A DNA stretch of 64,000 nucleotides, taken from positions 109,411 through 173,410 of the forward strand of contig NZ_JAIXTC010000015.1 of the NCBI RefSeq assembly GCF_027484365.1, written 5' to 3'. Shown piece after piece: positions 21,216-31,034 of the stretch; positions within the stretch are counted from its first letter, which is position 1, and each line of letters starts with the position of its first letter. The notes under the pieces are model-generated. The model made no database searches. It was not told the origin of the DNA and was given only the letters and a program-made list of their open reading frames with translations. The DNA is from Brevundimonas sp. GTDB lineage: Bacteria > Pseudomonadota > Alphaproteobacteria > Caulobacterales > Caulobacteraceae. A program made the position numbers and the translations under genes.

Positions 21216-21244
21216 GGTCGCGGGCTTTAGTCCGCGACCTTTTT
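21216..21244 (+). terminator. Rho-independent terminator after rpmJ
   Basis: GGTCGCGG-GCTTTAGT-CCGCGACC followed by TTTTT. Confidence 0.85.
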
Positions 21245-21321
21245 CGTGCCTGCGGTTGAGCGCCTGCGTCCAGCATGGTTAGCGTCCCGCTCTTATTCTG
21301 TTGCCTTCCCGGAGACCTCCC

Positions 21322-21597
21322 ATGGCCGACGACGCCACTTTCGACGCCTCGCCGGACGTCCTGAACGCCACGGCCCAGGGCCGTCTGCGGACCATCATCG
21401 AGCGCATCGAGCGCCTCGAAGAGGACAAGGCCGCGATCATGGCAGACCAGAAGGAGGTCTTTGCCGAGGCCAAGGGCGAGGGCTACGACGTCAAGATCCT
21501 TCGCAAGGTCATCCGCATTCGCAAGCAGGACAAGGCCAAGCGCCAGGAAGAGGACGCGATCCTGGACCTGTATCTGTCGGCGCTCGGCGAGATCTGA
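21322..21597 (+). CDS. gapR: DUF2312 / GapR-type nucleoid-associated protein
   Basis: GRLRTIIERIERLEEDKAAIMADQKEVFAEAKGEGYDVKILRKVIRIRKQDKAKRQEEDAILDLYLSAL is the characteristic DUF2312 sequence. Confidence 0.92.
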   Translation: MADDATFDASPDVLNATAQGRLRTIIERIERLEEDKAAIMADQKEVFAEAKGEGYDVKILRKVIRIRKQDKAKRQEEDAILDLYLSALGEI

Positions 21598-22028
21598 TCC
21601 TGAAGCGGACGCCCATAACGGGCGGTCCGAAGAGCCCACCCCGGAACAAGGGGGCCGGCTCACTCAAGCGCTCGACCGGGCTCAAGCCCGGTTCGGGCTT
21701 CCAGACAAAGAACAAGCCCGCGCCCGGCCCGTTCGAGGCCGAGCGAGAGGCCGCGCGCCGCCAGGCGCTGAACGCCCTCAAACGGGCCAAGCGCGCCGCC
21801 GACAAGGCCGGCATCACCCTTTCCGAATGGGAGGGGGAGTTCATCGAAGGCGTCTCCGACCGCATCAAGACCTATGGCCGCGCGTTCGGCGATCCCGAGA
21901 AGGGGGCCCCGGGCCAGGCCCTGTCGTCGATGCAGGGGCGCAAGCTCAAGGAGATCACGGCCAAGGCCAACGGTGAGGCGCCGAAGCGGCGCTGGGGGCG
22001 GAAGCCGCCATCGAGCGACGGCGAGTGA
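21594..22028 (+). CDS. Hypothetical basic protein downstream of gapR
   Basis: In-frame K/P-rich ORF LILKRTPITGGPKSPPRNKGAGSLKRSTGLKPGSGF...; no ATG or TTG near the N-terminus, so CTG 21594 or 21600 proposed; start uncertain. Confidence 0.55.
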   Translation: MILKRTPITGGPKSPPRNKGAGSLKRSTGLKPGSGFQTKNKPAPGPFEAEREAARRQALNALKRAKRAADKAGITLSEWEGEFIEGVSDRIKTYGRAFGDPEKGAPGQALSSMQGRKLKEITAKANGEAPKRRWGRKPPSSDGE

Positions 22029-22033
22029 TCCGG

Positions 22034-22095
22034 TTTCGTCCGGATCGTCCGGACGAAAACTGGCGGACAAAACGGACGAAGCGGACGAAACGCGA
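22034..22095. repeat. 10-bp perfect inverted repeat followed by degenerate CGGACGAAA direct repeats
   Basis: TTTCGTCCGG-ATCGT-CCGGACGAAA, then GGCGGACAAAA CGGACGAAG CGGACGAAA. Confidence 0.85.
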
Positions 22096-22665
22096 AAAAG
22101 TCGTTTTAATTCAGAAATCTGACGCGACCCCTGATTCGTCCGTTCGACAGGGAGGCGGACGTACCGCCCTCTCGCGACGTGCCGACTGTTAAAAACCCGA
22201 CGGGCAGGTGGGAAGGCGGGCATTCGACCGCAAGGGGAAGATAAGAATAAATTCATCGCCGTCCAGGCCGCTGTCGGACCGTTGGCGATGACTGCGTTCG
22301 ACCCAAGGCGGCGGCTAGGAATGTCCGCTCCCGGTATTGACCGACTGGATTTCAGGCACACGCATCGACCCGGCCGGCCGCGGCCAGACAACCGCGTCGA
22401 CAACTCCCACCTTTCGATCCGAAGACTCCGACGCCAGCAGCAGCGGTTCAAACCCCAGGCCTCAGCCCAGAGGCTCCCGACCACCCATGCGAGGATGGCG
22501 AACACCTTCAACACCGAACACCGATCTGATCGACGGACCCGCCCTTCACCGCTTCCGCGCCGCAGCCGATTCTGCCGGATCTGCTGCGTTGGCCTGATCG
22601 AGTCTTGGGGTAGGGGGCTTCAGCCGACGAGAGCTGACTGACTGCGCTGATCCTTTCGCCCGGCC

Positions 22666-25600
22666 CTAGAAGGACTTCCTCAGGTTCACATACCAGTAGC
22701 GGCTGTACGGCGTGTAGACGGTGCCGAGATAGCCGTCCGACGCCAGCGGGGGCTGTTCGTTGGTCAGGTTGCGCACGCCGACACGAACCGCAGTGCCGTC
22801 CAACGCACCGGCCTGGTCGAACTCGTACTCGCCGTACAGATTTCCGGTGATCAGCGAGTCGACCACCCAGATCTGGTTCGACGGGTCGAGCAGTGCGTCT
22901 TGTTCGACGCTGCCGGTATAGGAGGTGAACGCGCCAACGGAGATGTTCTCGTAGCGCCATGTCGCCGACAGGGACCACTTCCATTCCGGGCGGCTGTTGT
23001 TGCGGATCAGGTTGCCCGCGCTGCCTGCGAATGAAATCAGCGGATCGATCTGTCCCTCGGCCTTGGCATCGATGAGGCCCTGAATGCCCGGCGACGGCTC
23101 CAGATAGAAGGTGAGCAGGTGTGAGGCATTCAGATTGACGTTGAAGTCCCCGAAGCGTGTGCCGTTCAGGTTCCACATGGCGCCAAAGTCGAAGCCCTCA
23201 ACCGTCTGGGGCTGAAGGTTGTCGTACAGATCCTTCACGTAGAGAATTTCCCCTGCGGGCGCCAGGCCCGTGCCGGCGAAGATCCTGATGTCGTCGGCTG
23301 TCGGGGCGGCGCGAACGACATTCGGGTTGGACAGTCCCTGTTTGCGCAACAGATAGTCCAATGTCAGCGCATTCTGGCCGCGGAATACGCCGACCATCCC
23401 GGTCTGCTCGACCTGCCACCAGTCCGCCGTGAAGGTAAAGTCTCCGATGCCTGCCGGGGAAAAGTCGGGCTGGATCACCGTGCCGAACGACAGGGTTTCG
23501 GATTCTTCCGGCTGCAGGTCCGGGTTGCCTGCGCGCTGTTCCGCCACCAGGCGGCGCACGCGGACGGTGTTGATCGAGGCGGTGTCGGCAAAGCCTGGAA
23601 CCAGTGTGGGCGTCGCGCCGCAACCCGCAAACGAGGTCATGGCTCTGCGACGGATCAAGGCTTCGCAATAGATCCAGTCGGTGCTGGAGTTGGAACGCGT
23701 TACGATCGTGGCGTTGATCTGCTCAAGGTTGGGCGCCCGGAACCCCTGGGCCCAGGAACCCCGGAAGCGGATGCCGTCGACCATGTCCCAGGCCACGGCG
23801 ACCTTGGGCTTGGCGACGTCGCCGAAGTCCGAATAGTGCTCGAAGCGACCGGCGATCTGGCCTTCCAGGCGATACACCAGAGGAATGTTCATCTCGGGCG
23901 AGACGATCGGAACGGCGAACTCGGCATAGGCCGAATACACATCGCGTTCGCCCGCGGTGTCCGGGCTCAGCGACGAGTTCACGAGGTCGCTGTAAACCGC
24001 GCCAGACGGGTCCGTGTATGTGATTGTGCCGTCGATACGCTGGTCGCGGTCGTCCAGTTGGGTTTCTCGACGGGCCTCGACGCCGGCGGCAAAGCCAAGA
24101 TCGCCACCGGGCAGGCGGAACAGGTCCGGGCGCGACACCTTGAAGTCCCCGAGGGCCAGGGTGGTTTCGGAATACCGCCGCATCTTGACGCGGATGGCGT
24201 TGAGAGCGGCGGTGCTGCTGGGGGTTCCGTCGCCGAAGCTGAAGTTGTTCAGGTCGCCGCCGTTGAACGGGTTGTAGGCGTCCGCGGTTGAAAGGGCGAG
24301 CTGCCTCTGGAGGGCGGTGTTGGAGACGTTGTCACTGATGTCTTCGGCGCTTGCTTCAGAATAGACGAGGGCGCTCTCCCAGTTCCATCCGTTCCAGTCG
24401 CCGCGCAGCCCGCCCAGCAGTCGGTACTGGTCGTTGGTGACGTTGACCTCGATCGGACCGAGGTCCTCGAAGCGATAGCCGCTGAGCAGAAGATCGACGC
24501 CTGCCGCAGGCGCCGTGATTCCGGTCAGCCGGTTCGGGTTCACGACCCCGTTGATCAGCGTTGCGCCGAAGGGATTGTAGAAATTGGTCCTGGGGATGGT
24601 GACCACGACCGATGACAAGGTGCTGATCGGCGCCTGGAAGGCCGTGGTTTCGGCATGGTAATAGCCCAACTCGCCGAAGGCCTCGACGTTTTCGTTGAGG
24701 TCATACCTGCCGGTGAGGAAGGCGTTCAGACGCTTGACTTCGGGCATGACGGTAAGGCCCTGGGCGGCGGAGTCGCTGAAGAGCCGCGAATCGATCACCG
24801 TGCCGGACCTCACGCAGATGCCGTCGGCGGCCGGTGCAGAACACCCGGTGAAGCTGGCGGGTTGCCTGGAGAAGGCCGTGAGATTGGAAGTAGCGCCGGC
24901 CAGACGGACCGTTGCGCCGGTCGGCCTGAACAGGCCCCAGGCGGTCAGGGACGAGCGGCTGTTCAGCGTGGCGGCGTTTTCAAAACCGGTACCGGTGAAC
25001 AGCGCGCGCTTGTCAAGGGAGGCGGTGTAGTCCTGGTCGGTCGTCTTGAGTTCAGACCGGTCGTCGTAGTTCAGGAAGAGCGAGATATTGCCCTGTCCTT
25101 CGGCAATGTCGCGGCCGCCGTACAGGCTCAGATTGGTTTCGGAGAGACCGGTTCCCTCGGCTGCGCCATACTGGGCAGAGACCGTCAGGCCGTTCATGTC
25201 GTCGCGCAGCACGGTGTTGATCACCCCGGCCACCGCGTCCGCGCCATAGATGGCGGCAGCACCGTCGCGGAGGACCTCCAGGCGCCTGAGGCCGCTGACC
25301 GGTATGGCGTTGGTGTTGTAGGTCAGGACCGGGACCAGCTGCTCGTTGGCCTGGGAGGTCGGGTGACCGACCACGCGCCGGCCGTTCAGCAGGACGAGTG
25401 TGTTGCCGATTCCAAGGTTGCGAAGATTGACTGAGCCCGTGTCGCCTCGCGCCGAGTTCGAGCTTGCGGGCAGGAATGAAGAGTTGAAGGTGACATCGCC
25501 CATTTGGGGAATCGAGCGAAGCAGATCGTCGCCCGACGTCGCGGCTGTGGCCAGGATCTGCTCCTCTGAGACGACCGTGACCGGAAGAGCCGCCGTAACC

Positions 25601-25764
25601 TTGGCACCGCGAATCTGCGATCCCACGACAATGATCTCATCGACCTCCGTGGCCTGTTCCTGAGCCTCCTGGGCGAGGGTCGGCGTCGTCCAGCCCGCTA
25701 TCATGATGGCGGTTGTCGCCAGCATGAACGATCGGGTCGAGCGACGAGACAGGGACGGGCGCAT
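22666..25764 (-). CDS. TonB-dependent receptor
   Basis: Signal peptide; plug VDEIIVVGSQIRGAKVTAALPVTVVSEEQI; NLRNLGIGNTLVLLNGRRVV; AAIYGADAVAGVIN; terminal YWYVNLRKSF. Start set to MRPSLSRRSTRSFML at 25764 instead of the track start. Confidence 0.93.
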   Translation of the reverse strand: MRPSLSRRSTRSFMLATTAIMIAGWTTPTLAQEAQEQATEVDEIIVVGSQIRGAKVTAALPVTVVSEEQILATAATSGDDLLRSIPQMGDVTFNSSFLPASSNSARGDTGSVNLRNLGIGNTLVLLNGRRVVGHPTSQANEQLVPVLTYNTNAIPVSGLRRLEVLRDGAAAIYGADAVAGVINTVLRDDMNGLTVSAQYGAAEGTGLSETNLSLYGGRDIAEGQGNISLFLNYDDRSELKTTDQDYTASLDKRALFTGTGFENAATLNSRSSLTAWGLFRPTGATVRLAGATSNLTAFSRQPASFTGCSAPAADGICVRSGTVIDSRLFSDSAAQGLTVMPEVKRLNAFLTGRYDLNENVEAFGELGYYHAETTAFQAPISTLSSVVVTIPRTNFYNPFGATLINGVVNPNRLTGITAPAAGVDLLLSGYRFEDLGPIEVNVTNDQYRLLGGLRGDWNGWNWESALVYSEASAEDISDNVSNTALQRQLALSTADAYNPFNGGDLNNFSFGDGTPSSTAALNAIRVKMRRYSETTLALGDFKVSRPDLFRLPGGDLGFAAGVEARRETQLDDRDQRIDGTITYTDPSGAVYSDLVNSSLSPDTAGERDVYSAYAEFAVPIVSPEMNIPLVYRLEGQIAGRFEHYSDFGDVAKPKVAVAWDMVDGIRFRGSWAQGFRAPNLEQINATIVTRSNSSTDWIYCEALIRRRAMTSFAGCGATPTLVPGFADTASINTVRVRRLVAEQRAGNPDLQPEESETLSFGTVIQPDFSPAGIGDFTFTADWWQVEQTGMVGVFRGQNALTLDYLLRKQGLSNPNVVRAAPTADDIRIFAGTGLAPAGEILYVKDLYDNLQPQTVEGFDFGAMWNLNGTRFGDFNVNLNASHLLTFYLEPSPGIQGLIDAKAEGQIDPLISFAGSAGNLIRNNSRPEWKWSLSATWRYENISVGAFTSYTGSVEQDALLDPSNQIWVVDSLITGNLYGEYEFDQAGALDGTAVRVGVRNLTNEQPPLASDGYLGTVYTPYSRYWYVNLRKSF

Positions 25765-26087
25765 GGACTTCAATCCTGAGGTTTGAAAGGACGCCCCGAT
25801 TTCCCTCCGGACGGCCACCGTTGAAACCGGGCGATCGCCCGATCTTGAATCACGACCTCGGTGCGACGTCGCGACTCCCGTACGAGGACTAGAAGCCGCC
25901 ACATTCAGGCCGTCAACGGTGAAGGTTGAAAATTGTTGGCGTTCAACAAGATCTCGCTGCCCCGGGCACGTTATGCTGTGTGACCAGCCTTTTCCGCAGA
26001 GATCGGCCATCTCTGCATGAAAACAGGGTGGCTTTCAGACTCCAGCTGAATAATCCTCGGCCCGATTTTTGAGCAATTGTGGCAGGA

Positions 26088-27845
26088 ATGACTATGTCGG
26101 GTGGACGATCGAAACTGCTGATCCTGGCCGCTGCGGCCATGCTGTTTTCCGGCCATGTCTTCGCTCAGGAGGTGGCGGCGCCGGTTCGTCCCGGAGCGGG
26201 CAGCGGCGGCGATATCGTCAGCTATGGCCAGATCCACAGCCCCACCGTCGGGCGCGGCGGCATGGTGGTCAGCCAGAGCACTCTGGCCACACGGGTGGGA
26301 GTTGAGATCCTGAGGCGCGGCGGCAATGCGGTGGATGCGGCCGTCGCCGTGGGGTTCGCTGAAGCTGTTGTCCTGCCGCGTGCCGGAAACATTGGCGGCG
26401 GCGGCTATATGCTCATTCATATGGCGGCGACGGACGAACGTCCCGCCGCAGACCTGGCGATCAATTACTATGGCGTGGCACCGCAGGCGACGACGCCGGA
26501 TTTGCTGCTGGACGACAACGGCAGGTTCGATCGCAGCGCGCCGTCAGGATTCCGCAACGTGTCCGTTCCCGGCACGGTCATGGGGATGTGGGAAGCGCAT
26601 AGACGGTTCGGCAAACTGTCCTGGGCCGAAGTTCTCGCACCGTCCGTCGAGATGGCGGAGGAGGGGGTCGTCCTGTCCGACGGCGAGGCCGAGGCAACGG
26701 CAGGACGGGCCCTGGTTCTGGCGCAGGACCCCGGCGCCCGCGAAGCCTATCTGAAGCCGGATGGCACGCCCTACCAGGCTGGCGAACTGTTCCGTCAGCC
26801 GCAACTGGCATGGAGTCTTCGCCAGGTTCAGGCGAACGGACCAGACGGCTTCTATCGAGGGGAACTCGCCGATCGCATCATTGCGGGCGTCCGCGCGGGC
26901 GGCGGCATCATGACGGAGCAGGATCTGGCAGATTTCCGCGTGGTGGTGTCGGAACCGATCTGGTCGACCTATCGGGATCACCGCATCGCCTACATGCCGC
27001 CGACGGCATCGGGGGTCAGCGTGGCCGAGACCCTGAACCTGCTTGAGCATTTCCCCATGCGCGACCTTCGCTGGGGCAGTGTGGACAGTCTCCATCTGAT
27101 TTCCGAGGCGATGAAGATCAGCTCGTCCGACCGGCGACTGATCGGCGGTGAGCCGCAATGGACCACTCCGGCGCAAGGCCTGGCCAGCAAGGCGTTCGCG
27201 GCGGAACGGGTAAGGCTCATCTCGATGGACCGCTCTCTGTCTGCCGCCGACATTCCGGAGGGCAATCCCTATGTCTACGAGAGCCAGGACACGACCCACT
27301 ATTCGGTCGCTGATGCGCAGGGCAACGCGGTCAGCAACACCTTCACCCTGTCGAACTCCTATGGCGCCCATGTCGCCGCGCCGGGGACAGGGATCCTGCT
27401 GAACAACTCCATGGACAATTTCGCCTGGGGCAGCACGGCGGCGAACACCATTGCCAACAGACCCGCTCCGGGCAAACGGCTGGGATCGACCATCACGCCC
27501 ATGATCGTCTTCGACGAGGACAAGCCCTGGCTGGTCACAGGGACGCCGGGTGGCGGCTACATCATCGCGACGATGGTCCAGCTCGTCGTCAACGTCATCG
27601 ATCATCAGCTGAACATCGCCGAAGCCGCCATGCGTCCGCGGCTGAATCAGGGGGGCGGCGACAGCCCGCTGGAACTGGAAGGCGGTTTCTCACCGGACAT
27701 CGAGCCTCTGCTGGAAGCGCGCGGCCACGTGATTCGACCCTCCATGACGATGGGCAGCACCCAGTCGATCATGATCGAAGGCGACCGGTTCCTCGGTGCC
27801 GCCGACACCCGCAGGCCGGACGCGCTGGCCCTGGGGGTCAGGTGA
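26088..27845 (+). CDS. ggt: Gamma-glutamyltransferase
   Basis: Signal peptide; MVVSQSTLATRVGVEILRRGGNAVDAAVAVGFAEAVV; QDTTHYSVADAQGNAVSNTFTLSNSYGAHV (catalytic TTHYSV region); LGSTITPMIVF. Confidence 0.95.
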   Translation: MTMSGGRSKLLILAAAAMLFSGHVFAQEVAAPVRPGAGSGGDIVSYGQIHSPTVGRGGMVVSQSTLATRVGVEILRRGGNAVDAAVAVGFAEAVVLPRAGNIGGGGYMLIHMAATDERPAADLAINYYGVAPQATTPDLLLDDNGRFDRSAPSGFRNVSVPGTVMGMWEAHRRFGKLSWAEVLAPSVEMAEEGVVLSDGEAEATAGRALVLAQDPGAREAYLKPDGTPYQAGELFRQPQLAWSLRQVQANGPDGFYRGELADRIIAGVRAGGGIMTEQDLADFRVVVSEPIWSTYRDHRIAYMPPTASGVSVAETLNLLEHFPMRDLRWGSVDSLHLISEAMKISSSDRRLIGGEPQWTTPAQGLASKAFAAERVRLISMDRSLSAADIPEGNPYVYESQDTTHYSVADAQGNAVSNTFTLSNSYGAHVAAPGTGILLNNSMDNFAWGSTAANTIANRPAPGKRLGSTITPMIVFDEDKPWLVTGTPGGGYIIATMVQLVVNVIDHQLNIAEAAMRPRLNQGGGDSPLELEGGFSPDIEPLLEARGHVIRPSMTMGSTQSIMIEGDRFLGAADTRRPDALALGVR

Positions 27846-27851
27846 GAGACC

Positions 27852-27882
27852 GTGCCGCATCCGCACTCGCGGCACCGTTTTC
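27852..27882 (+). terminator. Candidate intrinsic terminator after ggt
   Basis: GTGCCGC...GCGGCAC stem followed by CGTTTTCT. Confidence 0.6.
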
Positions 27883-28115
27883 TGGAATGGGGCCTGGGCG
27901 CCAAGAGGGCAGCACGGGATGACCGGGTCTGGCGCTGAGCCGCCCCCGGTCTCGTTCCAGACGCAGGTCCTGCGGACATTCAGCACGGCCGCTTTCAGGG
28001 CGCACCACGCACTGCAAAGCCGTGCAAACGCTCTTGTCCGTCACGAACCCGCTGGCTGCCGGAGCCAATCGAGGCCGTGCACCCCGGCCTTCGCCAGGGT
28101 GCGCGGGTCGACTGC

Positions 28116-30866
28116 CTAGAACAGGATCTTGCGCAGGCTGATCGAATAGACGCGGCCCTGGGGGTCGAGGAAGTCGGGCTGGTAGTTCAGCGGGACCGTG
28201 CCGGTCGAGGAGGTCACTTCGGTGCGGGTGTCGAGCAGGTTCTGGATGCTGAAGGTGACGCGGGTGCCCTTCAGGATCGGGAATTTCTCGACCCAGCTGG
28301 TCCTCTGGGTCAGGTCGGCGAAGACGGTCACGTTGACCGTGGTCTGGTCGCTGAAGGCTAGGTCCGAGCCGCCCGCGCCGCCGTCGACACGGGTCGACTG
28401 GCGCCAGTTGGCGTTCAGGAAGGTGCCGAAGCCGTTGCGGAAGACACCGCCCTGGACCTGGATCTCGTTGCGGGGCGTGCCGCCGCGGGCGCCGGTCGCG
28501 TCCCCGTCCAGCAGGTCCAGTTCGGGCAGGCTGTCGCGGATGCTGACCGTGTCGGTGAACCGGACCGTATGATAGATCGACAGGTTGAAACGACCCTGGC
28601 CCGGCTGCATGCCGCCGCCCCGGCCGCCGCCGCCCGGTCCGCCCGGTCCGCCCATACGGACCTGGGGTCCGCCGGCACCCGGAGCCCCGCCGGCGCCCGG
28701 AGGCGGACCACCGGCGGGACGGCCGCCGCCCATCATCATCATCATGCCGCCGCCGCCCATGGCGGCTGCAGGGTTGGGCGTGCCGAATGAGCGCGAGAAG
28801 TTGAATCCGGTGCGCAGCTCCGACCGTTCGGTGCGGGCGAAGTTCAGCGGCCTGGCGTCAAGGGCGATCAGGTTGCCGGTCGCATCGCGGGTGAACCGTT
28901 CCGGCAGGGCCGCCTCCAGGTCGGCCGTGATGGTCGGGAAGGCGATGATCGCGTCATTGACGATGGTGCGGGTGTAGTTGGAGCTGACGGAGAAGTCGCG
29001 TTCCGACCACGGGCGGAGGTTGAAGCCGAGCGCCAGGACCTGACGGTCTTCGGGGTCGAGGTTCGGATTGCCGCCGCTGACGCGGGTGATCTGGACCGTC
29101 CGGCCGGTGCGGAAGTCGAACACCGAACTGTTGGGCGTCGAGATGGTCGGGTCGTTCAGCTGCTGGATCGTCGGCGCGCCCTCTTCATCCTTGTAGCTGA
29201 AGCTCAGGGACAGGGGATTGACCGGGGTCCAGTTCAGGCCGACGCCCAGGGTGACGAGGCCGCCGATGTCGGACGCCTCGTCATAGCCCGCGTTGGCGGT
29301 GGCCGAGAGGTCGCCGAGACCGGCGAGCACGTTATTGCTGCGGCTGGCGATCGGCAGGGAGAAATTCACAGTGCCATAGGCGCGGTCGCGGCCGATGGCC
29401 CGCTCTGAAAAGACGCCGCCCAGGGTGCTTTGCGAGCTCAGGTCGCGGGTGTCGAAGCCGACCTTCCAGGTCGAATAGAGGCCGCCGGCGGGGGCCTGGA
29501 GCAGGTTGCCCATGACCACACCTTCCAGCAGGCCGCCGCTGGCGACCGAATTGGCGGAGTCGGCCAGACGGGTGAAGCTGGACGGGGAGAGGGCGCCGAA
29601 GGGGTTCAGCGTTCCGGCGGTGACGGCGGCTTGCGCCGCGGTGGCGCTGAGGCCGCGCCCCGTCGTGGTGTCCGTCTCGACCCGGTCGTAGGCGCCCTGC
29701 AGGGTCCAGCGCCAGTTGTCGCCGACGAAGCCGTCCAGCAGGAGGCCGAGGTTGGCGGTCGAGGTGTCGGTGTCCCGGGTGAGGGCGCCGGCGTCGCCAA
29801 GGAAGCGATAGACGGCGACATCGCGGCTGAAGGGCGAACCGTTGCGACCGGCTGGGGCGATCAGGGTCACGCCGGGCAGGCCGCCGTAGGCAAAGGTCGA
29901 GGCGTCGACGAGGTTCAGGCTGACCGTCCCCTTGGTCGTCGAGTTCAGATCACGCGCGATGGAGGCGTTGAGCGTCGTCGTGTCGCCGCGCGGCAGCAGG
30001 GTGCGGTAGTCGCTGAGGTTTCCGGTCCGCGGCGCGTTGGCCCCCGCGGCGAACTGGGCGAGTGTCGGATTGGCGACGCCGGGGTTGGCGGCGACCACGG
30101 CCGCCAGGGCCGGGTCGATCCGGGTCCCGTAGGGGATGCCGGCGACATTGCCGATCAGGTCGAACGGCTGGGAGCCCGGATCGCGGGTGATGTCGCGTTC
30201 GCTTTCGAACAGGGCGGTGTCGTGGAGACGTTCCAGGCTGACGTTGATGCGGGTGCCGTCGACGATGCTGAAATAGCCGGTCTCGGCCTCGGTCGAGTTG
30301 CGGCCGCCCTGGGTCGGGGCGCGGTTGGAAATCTCGGCCGTCGCCTGGCGGAATTGCGCCTTGAGGACGATGTTCACGACCCGCTGGTCGGCGGTGTAGC
30401 CATAGGTCAGGGCGACCTGTTCCGGCAGGATGTCCGTGCGCTCGATGGCCTCGAACGGGATGTTGCGGATTTCCTGGAAGCCGGAGGTGCGACGGCCGTT
30501 CAGAAGGATGACGGGGCCGCTGGAGCTGCGCGAACTGCGGGTCAGGGGCTCCAGAGCCGTCAGCAGTTCGGCGATGTTGGAGGCGCCGTAGGCGCGCAAC
30601 TGATCGGCGTCGAGGCTGAGGTCGGGCGGAATGTCGCCCTGGACGGCGCCGCGCAGGCGGGTTCCGTCGACCAGGACGTCATCGACGACGTCGGCGTCGG
30701 CGTCTGCGGCCGGAGCGCTCGTCGGAACGTCCTGATCGTCGTCCTGCGTCGCCTCGGCTGCGCCCGCAGGCGTCGCCTGGGGAGAGGGGGGCGTGGTCTG
30801 GACCACCGGCGCAGTCTGGAGGGCGCCCGAGGCGAGGGCGTAGAGCAGGGCGGCGGCGATGGTCAT
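28116..30866 (-). CDS. TonB-dependent receptor with an internal Gly/Met/Pro-rich insertion
   Basis: Short signal-like N-terminus MTIAAALLYALASGALQ; plug region AYGASNIAELLTALEPLTRSSRSSSGPVILLNGRRTSG; terminal QGRVYSISLRKILF. Start MTIAAA at 30866. Confidence 0.88.
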   Translation of the reverse strand: MTIAAALLYALASGALQTAPVVQTTPPSPQATPAGAAEATQDDDQDVPTSAPAADADADVVDDVLVDGTRLRGAVQGDIPPDLSLDADQLRAYGASNIAELLTALEPLTRSSRSSSGPVILLNGRRTSGFQEIRNIPFEAIERTDILPEQVALTYGYTADQRVVNIVLKAQFRQATAEISNRAPTQGGRNSTEAETGYFSIVDGTRINVSLERLHDTALFESERDITRDPGSQPFDLIGNVAGIPYGTRIDPALAAVVAANPGVANPTLAQFAAGANAPRTGNLSDYRTLLPRGDTTTLNASIARDLNSTTKGTVSLNLVDASTFAYGGLPGVTLIAPAGRNGSPFSRDVAVYRFLGDAGALTRDTDTSTANLGLLLDGFVGDNWRWTLQGAYDRVETDTTTGRGLSATAAQAAVTAGTLNPFGALSPSSFTRLADSANSVASGGLLEGVVMGNLLQAPAGGLYSTWKVGFDTRDLSSQSTLGGVFSERAIGRDRAYGTVNFSLPIASRSNNVLAGLGDLSATANAGYDEASDIGGLVTLGVGLNWTPVNPLSLSFSYKDEEGAPTIQQLNDPTISTPNSSVFDFRTGRTVQITRVSGGNPNLDPEDRQVLALGFNLRPWSERDFSVSSNYTRTIVNDAIIAFPTITADLEAALPERFTRDATGNLIALDARPLNFARTERSELRTGFNFSRSFGTPNPAAAMGGGGMMMMMGGGRPAGGPPPGAGGAPGAGGPQVRMGGPGGPGGGGRGGGMQPGQGRFNLSIYHTVRFTDTVSIRDSLPELDLLDGDATGARGGTPRNEIQVQGGVFRNGFGTFLNANWRQSTRVDGGAGGSDLAFSDQTTVNVTVFADLTQRTSWVEKFPILKGTRVTFSIQNLLDTRTEVTSSTGTVPLNYQPDFLDPQGRVYSISLRKILF

Positions 30867-31034
30867 GCAATATTCCGAACGAGGCGGGGAGAGACGCCCG
30901 CCGGTACTCAATCGCGCAAGGGGGCGAACGATCCGACGGCCTGATTATACGCCGTTCTCTTTACGATCCGTCGCGGCGCCAATGAGGCGCTTTGTTGCAT
31001 GTGAGTGACGCAGAAGAAAACTGTGGTTTTCGGG

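Noticed and set aside
22196-22290. Minus-strand peptide DSGLDGDEFILIFPL resembling a GGDEF motif
   Set aside because: Short, in a frame with nearby stops and without the flanking diguanylate cyclase motifs; most likely chance.
21660-22514. 284-aa minus-strand ORF starting MLKVFAILAWVVGSLWAEAWGL
   Set aside because: Hydrophobic start looks attractive but the ORF runs antisense into the gapR-linked gene and shows no coherent domain; kept only as a possible decayed gene.
31016-31031. GAAAAC-TGTG-GTTTTC inverted repeat after the NtrC-like gene
   Set aside because: Only a 6-bp AT-rich stem; too weak to call a terminator or operator.
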